Assembly (NCBI GenBank): GCA_025463965.1
Contig: JAODBN010000011.1
Location: 1-5,391, forward strand
Origin: Acidimicrobiaceae bacterium
GTDB lineage: Bacteria > Actinomycetota > Acidimicrobiia > Acidimicrobiales > Bog-793
Direction: 5' to 3'
Length of the DNA: 5,391 nucleotides
Shown here: piece after piece, positions 1 to 4,286 of the stretch
Layout: every line of letters begins with the position of its first letter
Position numbering within the stretch: position 1 is the first letter of the stretch
Notes under the pieces: generated by a model
Told to the model about the DNA's origin: nothing
Databases searched by the model: none
What the model saw: the letters and a program-made list of their open reading frames with translations, nothing else
Translations under genes and position numbers: made by a program

Positions 1-83
1 CCCCCGCCCAGATGGCCGCGCTCCTCGCCGGCCTGCCGGTGCTCGAGTCGGTCGCCGAAGGGCTGAAGGGCCGCCGCCCGTGA
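1..83 (+). CDS. C-terminal end of an upstream gene (partial, unidentified)
   Basis: Codons starting at position 3 stay open up to a TGA at 81-83 and give about 26 residues ending in LAGLPVLESVAEGLKGRRP. The tail looks like an amphipathic helix with a basic end. The TGA overlaps the GTG start of the MFS gene as GTGA (4 bp), so the two genes are probably co-transcribed and translationally coupled. A helical tail of this kind directly before an MFS exporter would fit a MarR-type regulator, a common partner of such exporters. That is inference only, because too little of the gene is present to name a family. Confidence 0.6.
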   Translation, partial: PAQMAALLAGLPVLESVAEGLKGRRP

Positions 84-1387
84 GGTCGCGACTGCGCTTG
101 CTCCGACGAAACACCTTCTCCTCGCTCACCGTCCCGAACTACCGGCTGTACTTCGGCGGGCAGTCGATCTCCCTCGTGGGGACCTGGATGCAGATGACCG
201 CCCAGGCCTGGCTCGTCTTGACGCTCACCCACTCGAGCACGGACCTCGGCCTCACGGTCGCCCTCCAGAGCCTGCCGGTGCTGTTGCTCGGCCCGTACGG
301 CGGAGTCGTGGCCGACCGTATCGACAAGCGGCGGCTGATGGTGATCCTGCAGTCCGCCATGGGGGTGCAGGCGCTCACCCTCGGCCTTTTGACCGTGCTC
401 GGCGTGGTGCACTTTTGGGAGGTGGGCGCGCTAGCCGTCCTCCTTGGGCTCAACAACAGCTTCGAGACGCCCGCGAGACAGGCGTTCCTGCGCGAGATGG
501 TGGGGCGCGAGCACCTGCGCAACGCCGTGACCTTGAACACCGTGACGGTCAACGCGGCACGAGCCGTCGGCCCGGCGATCGGGGGCGTGCTCATCGCCAC
601 GGTGGGGGTCGGCACGTGCTTCCTCCTCAATGCCGCAAGCTTCGTGGCCGTCGTCACCTCGCTCCTCGTCATGGACCGGACCGCCCTGCGCCCGAGCGAA
701 CCGACGCCGCGTGCCCGGGGCCAGCTCCGCGAGGGCCTCGCCTACGCCGCGCACACGAGGGAAATCGCCGTGCCGCTCGTGATGATGGCGCTCGTGGGCA
801 CGCTCGCCTACGAGTTCCAGGTGAGCCTCCCCGTGCTCGCGCACACCACCTTCCACGGCGGTTCCGTGGCCTACGGCTTCATGACCGGATCGATGGGTGT
901 CGGTGCCGTGCTCGGAGGCCTCTACAGCGCGGCGCGCGGCAAGACGGGCCTGCGGCCGATGGTGATCGCCGCCGCGGGGTTCGGTCTCGCCCTCGGCTTC
1001 GTCGCCCTCTCTCCCAAGCTCGTGCTCGCCTACCTCGGCCTCGCGATCGCAGGCTGGGCGAGCGTCTCGTTCATCTCGATCGGCGCCACCACCATCCAGC
1101 TGACCGCGGAGCCAACGATGCGCGGCAGGGTGATCTCGCTGTGGCAGGTGGCCTTCCAGGGAACCACGCCGATCGGCGGCCCGATCGTGGGCCTCGTTAT
1201 CGCCGCGTCCGATCCTCGAGTCGGGCTCCTCCTCGGCGCCGGGTCGTGCATCCTCGCTGCCATCATTGGGGCCTACCTCACCCGAAAGCGCCCGGGCCCC
1301 GCCCAGAGCGTGCACGAGGTGCCGAGCGCCGATGAGGTGCACCGCTTTGAGCCTCCGCTCGAGCGCGGTCTCAGTCGGCCAGCCTGA
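80..1387 (+). CDS. MFS transporter, EntS/MFS_3-like exporter family
   Basis: This 435-residue integral membrane protein is predicted to be a proton-coupled exporter in the cytoplasmic membrane; the substrate is unknown. A cytoplasmic start (residues 1-22) leads into a first helix with the TWMQ..AQAWLV pattern (35-46). MFS motif A follows in loop 2-3 (GGVVADRIDKRR, 74-85). FETPARQAFLREM (128-140) and the motif-C-like NAARAVGPAIGGV (158-170) are typical of the MFS_3/TIGR00900 group. A hydrophilic central loop lies at about 200-228, the second helix bundle follows, and the tail after 401 is charged. Length is normal for the family. The GTG start is supported by GAAGGG at 65-70 (9-nt spacer) and by its overlap with the upstream stop. 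The 3' end overlaps the convergent MOSC gene by 17 bp. Family call is firm; drug, siderophore or other substrate cannot be decided. Confidence 0.93.
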   Translation: MRSRLRLLRRNTFSSLTVPNYRLYFGGQSISLVGTWMQMTAQAWLVLTLTHSSTDLGLTVALQSLPVLLLGPYGGVVADRIDKRRLMVILQSAMGVQALTLGLLTVLGVVHFWEVGALAVLLGLNNSFETPARQAFLREMVGREHLRNAVTLNTVTVNAARAVGPAIGGVLIATVGVGTCFLLNAASFVAVVTSLLVMDRTALRPSEPTPRARGQLREGLAYAAHTREIAVPLVMMALVGTLAYEFQVSLPVLAHTTFHGGSVAYGFMTGSMGVGAVLGGLYSAARGKTGLRPMVIAAAGFGLALGFVALSPKLVLAYLGLAIAGWASVSFISIGATTIQLTAEPTMRGRVISLWQVAFQGTTPIGGPIVGLVIAASDPRVGLLLGAGSCILAAIIGAYLTRKRPGPAQSVHEVPSADEVHRFEPPLERGLSRPA

Positions 1388-2189
1388 CCGGGTCTCCTTC
1401 CTTTACGAGTCCGGGACGCACCACGCGGGCAAGCACCCCGAGGCTGGCCTCGTGGAGCGAAGAGAGGTGGCGTAGCACCTCGAGCTCGCGCACGATGCCG
1501 CCTGGCTGAGCACGGGTCGTCATGACGCACCGCCCGCAAGGCTTGGTGATCAGGAGCTCGGCACCGCCCACGATCAAGCGGCGGCCCACCCACGCCGACT
1601 CGACAAGCTGCGCACCCTCAGAGGCGACGAGCAGGTTCGGCCGGAACCGCCGGAGCGCCCAGTCGATCTCCGGGCGCTCGGCGGCGAGCGCCGAGAGGCT
1701 CGAGCTGGTGAGCACGTGCACCGGGCTCGAGTCGGCGAAGGAGCCTGGCGGCCCTTCCCAGGTGCTCGTACCCGCTCCTTCATCCTCGAAATTGTCTGGG
1801 CCCTCGAAGGTGCCCGCGCCGTGGTCGCCCACCGAGACCACCCGTACCTCGCGCCCGAGCCAGGCGCTGAGCGCGCGGTCGAGCGACGGGCCTGTGCCCA
1901 AGAAGCCCTCCGTGTCCTCACCAGCTGGGTCGCCGTCTGCCCCGCCGGTCGCGGCCCGCCCGCCGTGCGACGCGGCCGGGAGGCGCACCGAAGGTCCAGC
2001 TGGCCCGCTGATCGCATCGGCGAGCAACAAGCGTCCCTCCCGCTTGGCCGACAGGACCCGGCCCGTCTCGACGTCGAGGACGCCGTGGGCGCGATCGCCC
2101 GCGACGCCGACCTCGAGGAGCTCGAGGGCAGCGCAGCGCTCTCCCTGCATGGACTTGACGGGGTACCGCCACAACTGCGCAAGCTCCAC
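1371..2189 (-). CDS. MOSC domain-containing protein (mARC/YcbX-like)
   Basis: This 272-residue protein has the MOSC N-terminal beta-barrel domain (about 1-115; opening ELAQLWRYPVKSMQGE, then GDRAHGVLD at 31-39) followed by the MOSC domain (about 140-270). Key features are FRPNLLV (182-188) and PCGRCVMTT (217-225), then a GDPVRL end (265-270). MOSC proteins bind a sulfurated molybdenum cofactor; in mARC/YcbX relatives they reduce N-hydroxylated compounds. The second Cys (C221) aligns with the mARC cysteine that ligates molybdenum. The linker at 61-100 is Gly/Ala-rich and 121-150 is acidic and Gly-rich, probably variable loops. An in-frame TAG at 2199-2201 limits the start to GTG 2189 or TTG 2174. 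GTG keeps the full barrel strand, but its SD-like GGAGG directly abuts the codon, so a leaderless start is possible. Partner reductase genes are not in the window, so the substrate is unknown. Confidence 0.92.
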   Translation of the reverse strand: MELAQLWRYPVKSMQGERCAALELLEVGVAGDRAHGVLDVETGRVLSAKREGRLLLADAISGPAGPSVRLPAASHGGRAATGGADGDPAGEDTEGFLGTGPSLDRALSAWLGREVRVVSVGDHGAGTFEGPDNFEDEGAGTSTWEGPPGSFADSSPVHVLTSSSLSALAAERPEIDWALRRFRPNLLVASEGAQLVESAWVGRRLIVGGAELLITKPCGRCVMTTRAQPGGIVRELEVLRHLSSLHEASLGVLARVVRPGLVKEGDPVRLAD

Positions 2190-2195
2190 CTCCGG

Positions 2196-2201
2196 AAGCT
2201 A
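2196..2201 (-). promoter_or_regulatory. Possible -10 element for a leaderless MOSC transcript
   Basis: Read on the minus strand, TAGCTT fits the actinobacterial TANNNT -10 consensus and is followed by exactly six bases (CCGGAG) before the GTG at 2189. That is the spacing expected when transcription begins at the first base of the start codon. It would explain why the GGAGG is too close to the GTG to act as a normal ribosome binding site. No convincing -35 hexamer is visible 17-18 bases further upstream. This is a pattern match only. Confidence 0.3.
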
Positions 2202-2209
2202 ACGCTCAG

Positions 2210-2230
2210 TGGGAGGTAACCTTGCTCCCA
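2210..2230. promoter_or_regulatory. Inverted repeat in the divergent promoter region (candidate operator)
   Basis: TGGGAG (2210-2215) and CTCCCA (2225-2230) form perfect 6-bp arms around a 9-bp spacer, in the short gap between the divergent MOSC and L,D-transpeptidase genes. The spacer contains TAACCT (2217-2222), which fits a plus-strand TANNNT -10 box for the transpeptidase. The repeat also covers the area where a minus-strand -35 would sit. A regulator bound here could control both directions. The arms are short and could arise by chance in GC-rich DNA. Confidence 0.3.
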
Positions 2231-2295
2231 AATGGCCGGAGGAGGCCGCGTCGGCCGCTGGCCGAGCGCGGCGCCGGAGTCGAGAGGCGGAGCGC

Positions 2296-3375
2296 GTGAT
2301 CAGGAACCCGGCGGGACGGTCGGCGAAAAGAGCCCGGGTGCTCGCTCGCTCGGTGCTGACAGGTCTGCTCGCCGGAGCCGGCGTGGCGGCCGCTGCAGGG
2401 CTCGCCACCGCGGGCACAGCGGCGGCGGCGACAAGCCACTCCGGTGGCGCAGTCGTGGTCCGCCAGCCGACGCACGTGACGTTGGCTGCCGCGGTCCCTG
2501 CGGTGAAGCCCGGCGTGGTCACCCAGTTCGTGGCAACGGTTGCCCCGGCGAGCGCGAACCGTGCCGTGACGTTGAAGGAGTTCGTGGGCGGCCGCTTCCT
2601 CGGCCTGACGGTGGCCATGACCGATGCCACCGGCGTGGCACATCTCAGCGCCGCCTTTCCCACGCAGGGCAACGTCGCGCTGCGGGCCTTCGTCGCACCG
2701 ACCAGCGGCTACAAAGCGGCCATCAGTCCACGAGCGCTCTTGAAGGTCGCCACGGTGCTCCCGCTCGACTTCGGCGCCCTCACCCGGCTCAGCCTCGGTA
2801 ACACCGGCAACGACGTGCTACTCCTCCAGCAGCGACTGTCCGCGCTCGGCTACTGGCTCGGCACCCCGAACGGGGTCTTCGGTGACACCACCCAGCAGGC
2901 CGTCTACGCCCTGCAGAAGGTCGCTGGCCTGACACCCACCGGCATCGTCGGTCCCCTCGCCGAGGACGCCATCAACCGCGGCGTGCTGCCCCATCCCCGC
3001 ACGACGTCGGGCAACGCCATCGACGTCGACCTCACCCACGACCTCGTGATGTTCGTGCAGAACGGCAAGCTCGCCTATGTCCTCAACACCTCGACCGGCG
3101 GCGGCTACACCTACGTTCAGAGCGGGGTGACCAACGTCGCCACCACGCCCACCGGAGTGTTCGCGATCAACCGCGTGGTCGACGGGATGGTGGTCGACTC
3201 GCTCGGATCGCTGTGGCGGCCCCGCTTCTTCTACGAGGGTTTCGCTATCCACGGCGACAGCTACGTGCCGTCCGTGCCCGTCTCCCACGGCTGCGTGCGC
3301 GTGAGCAACGAGGCCATCGACTGGATCTGGGCCAACAACCTGGCCCCCTACGGGGACACGGTCTGGGTCTACTGA
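2296..3375 (+). CDS. Secreted L,D-transpeptidase (YkuD) with peptidoglycan-binding domain
   Basis: This exported enzyme is predicted to make 3-3 cross-links in peptidoglycan (or attach proteins to it) outside the membrane. Numbering from GTG 2296 (359 residues), an Arg-rich start and hydrophobic stretch (about 18-44) end in AAAAT, a likely signal peptidase site near 43-45. An Ig-like beta region covers about 55-150. A peptidoglycan_binding_1 domain follows at about 160-230 (GNTGNDVLLLQQRLSALGYW, then NGVFGDTTQQAV). The YkuD domain runs from about 240 to the end, with IHGD (His319) and SHGCVR (330-335); Cys333 is the expected nucleophile. GTG 2296 is chosen because GAGAGG lies 8 nt upstream and the signal peptide then starts normally. 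The frame is also open to GTG 2209 (388 residues), but that adds 29 residues before the signal and leaves almost no promoter space. The stop shares one base with the next gene. Confidence 0.92.
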   Translation: MIRNPAGRSAKRARVLARSVLTGLLAGAGVAAAAGLATAGTAAAATSHSGGAVVVRQPTHVTLAAAVPAVKPGVVTQFVATVAPASANRAVTLKEFVGGRFLGLTVAMTDATGVAHLSAAFPTQGNVALRAFVAPTSGYKAAISPRALLKVATVLPLDFGALTRLSLGNTGNDVLLLQQRLSALGYWLGTPNGVFGDTTQQAVYALQKVAGLTPTGIVGPLAEDAINRGVLPHPRTTSGNAIDVDLTHDLVMFVQNGKLAYVLNTSTGGGYTYVQSGVTNVATTPTGVFAINRVVDGMVVDSLGSLWRPRFFYEGFAIHGDSYVPSVPVSHGCVRVSNEAIDWIWANNLAPYGDTVWVY

Positions 3376-3938
3376 TGGACGGCCCCGGGGATCCCGGGGC
3401 GGGTGTCCTCGGCCGGATCTTCCTCATCGGGATGATGGGAAGCGGCAAGTCCGCCATCGGGACCAGCCTGGCCTCGCTGCTCGGGTTGTCCTACCTCGAC
3501 AACGACGCCGCCCTCCGCCGACGTGAGGGCCGCGACCTCCTTGGACTCGCGGAGGAGGGCGCCCAGCGTCTTCACGACGCCGAGGCCGCCTTCGCCGAGG
3601 ACCTCACCGACCAGCCCGGGCCGTTCGTGGCCGGCATCGCCGCGAGCGTGGTGGAGCGGCCGCAGGTGATGGCCGACCTCGCCCGCTCGGGTCTTGTGGT
3701 CTACCTGCGTGCCCGTCCGGAGACGCTCGCCGCCCGCGTTGCGGCCACCGCCCGGCCCTTTGTCGGCGACGACCCCCTCCGTTGGACCCGTGACACCCTG
3801 GCCCGCCGTGCGGACGCCTTCGAGCAGTCGGCCGGGCTGGTCCTCGACACCGATGGCCGCGCACCTCGCGAGGTAGCCGAGGAGATCGCCGACCGCGCCC
3901 TCGGTAAGCGCCCGCGCGACGCACCTCCTTCTCGCTGA
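3375..3938 (+). CDS. Shikimate-kinase-like P-loop protein, diverged
   Basis: This 187-residue protein has the shikimate kinase/gluconate kinase fold signatures for nucleotide binding. They are a Walker A loop GMMGSGKS (19-26), RPFV (127-130) where the family has the adenine-contacting RPLL, and a lid-like RRADAFEQSA (144-153). It keeps DND (42-44) in place of the family's D-x-D. Several shikimate-site hallmarks are altered: the Arg of the FR..E motif aligns with His67, and the GGG motif is GIA (87-89). It is therefore probably a small-molecule or nucleotide-dependent kinase, but doubtful as an AroK that makes shikimate 3-phosphate; no other shikimate-pathway gene is here. Its ATG overlaps the transpeptidase stop by one base (TGATG) and lacks a strong SD, implying translational coupling. 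No other in-frame start precedes Walker A. The last 12 residues are a basic, Pro-rich tail. Confidence 0.82.
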   Translation: MDGPGDPGAGVLGRIFLIGMMGSGKSAIGTSLASLLGLSYLDNDAALRRREGRDLLGLAEEGAQRLHDAEAAFAEDLTDQPGPFVAGIAASVVERPQVMADLARSGLVVYLRARPETLAARVAATARPFVGDDPLRWTRDTLARRADAFEQSAGLVLDTDGRAPREVAEEIADRALGKRPRDAPPSR

Positions 3939-3957
3939 GCACCAGCCCTCGCTGAAC

Positions 3958-3987
3958 GCCGGCTCCCGCCTGAGCACCGGGGCCGGC
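3958..3987 (+). terminator. GC-rich hairpin after the kinase-like gene (candidate terminator)
   Basis: GCCGGC (3958-3963) pairs with GCCGGC (3982-3987), and CCCG (3965-3968) with CGGG (3978-3981). This gives a ten-pair stem with one bulged T and a 9-nt loop, beginning 20 nt after the TGA at 3936-3938. No T-run follows, so it is not a textbook intrinsic terminator, though tail-less hairpins at gene ends have been proposed in actinobacteria. Its position suggests it closes the transpeptidase/kinase-like unit, separating it from the genes to the right. Confidence 0.4.
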
Positions 3988-4048
3988 CGATGGCGATCCG
4001 CTCCTGTGCGCCTCGCTCGGGCGGTCTGCAGGCACCTCGCCGCGGTGA

Positions 4049-4097
4049 TTGGGAGAAGCGGCTCTCGGGGTAGTGGCCGATTCACCTCCTCTCCCAA
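4049..4097 (+). ncRNA. Possible structured 5' leader element
   Basis: TTGGGAGA (4049-4056) and TCTCCCAA (4090-4097) would form an uninterrupted 8-bp closing stem around 33 nt. Within that, CGGC (4059-4062) and GCCG (4076-4079) can form a small inner hairpin, leaving a closed multi-part structure. It lies about 65 nt upstream of the 40-codon ORF and is followed by a second GC hairpin at 4123-4143 close to the SD. This geometry could suit a regulatory leader, but there is no match to a consensus I know and no covariation evidence. Confidence 0.25.
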
Positions 4098-4163
4098 GAT
4101 AAGCCAGCTCCAGCCACGGGAACCCCGGGCGGGACAGCCGGGGGCGAAACACGAAGGAGCCCC

Positions 4164-4286
4164 ATGAGCGCACTCGTTGGGCGCCGGTACTGCCGGATGC
4201 TGCTCGATCGGATGACCGCCCACCTGGCGAACGCCGGGGCCGCGAAGAGCCGGGCTGCACCGGCCTGCTGTTCGAGCGGACGATGA
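4164..4286 (+). CDS. 40-residue hypothetical peptide or leader ORF coupled to the ALDH gene
   Basis: I do not recognise this peptide. The ATG at 4164 follows AAGGAG (4154-4159) with a 4-nt spacer, one of the best Shine-Dalgarno sequences in the window. The ORF ends with TGA at 4284-4286, which overlaps the ATG of the aldehyde dehydrogenase homologue (ATGA, 4 bp). The product begins MSALVGRRYCRMLLDRMTAH, is basic and probably helical in its first half, and ends in APACCSSGR with two adjacent Cys; there is one more Cys at residue 10 and no signal peptide. It may be a real small protein or a leader peptide whose translation controls the downstream gene. Against it are the short length and the possibility that the SD actually serves something else. 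It must be judged by conservation. Confidence 0.5.
   Translation: MSALVGRRYCRMLLDRMTAHLANAGAAKSRAAPACCSSGR

Larger units (their letters stand above)
3939..4163. other. Intergenic gap with leader-like inverted repeats
   Basis: This stretch of about 225 bases has no credible gene; the best ATG frame (3990-4073) is only 27 codons with no good SD. It holds the hairpin described at 3958-3987 and three degenerate copies of a CTGAGCACC-containing unit (about 3931-3943, 3948-3960, 3966-3978). A perfect 8-bp inverted repeat, TTGGGAGA (4049-4056) and TCTCCCAA (4090-4097), follows. Last is a GC hairpin, CCCCGG (4123-4128) with CCGGGG (4138-4143), ending 10 bases before the SD at 4154. The right half may be a structured 5' leader of the downstream unit. 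I recognise no known riboswitch class and no clear -35/-10 pair. Confidence 0.4.

Noticed and set aside
415..1342. Large open frames on both strands within the MFS gene
   Set aside because: They are shadow frames rich in Arg, His and Pro, without membrane segments or domains; the MFS frame accounts for the region.
1522..2219. Plus-strand open frames opposite the MOSC gene
   Set aside because: They have Ser/Arg/Pro-rich shadow composition and no domain, whereas the minus-strand frame has clear MOSC motifs.
3990..4073. 27-codon ATG ORF in the intergenic gap
   Set aside because: There is no good SD, no recognisable composition, and it runs into the inverted-repeat region.
4045..4200. Known riboswitch or T-box (GCCAG resembling part of a B12 box; GGTACTGCCGG resembling a T-box antiterminator)
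   Set aside because: Only fragments resemble these consensus sequences. The surrounding conserved stems and boxes of cobalamin, SAM, c-di-AMP or T-box leaders are not present.
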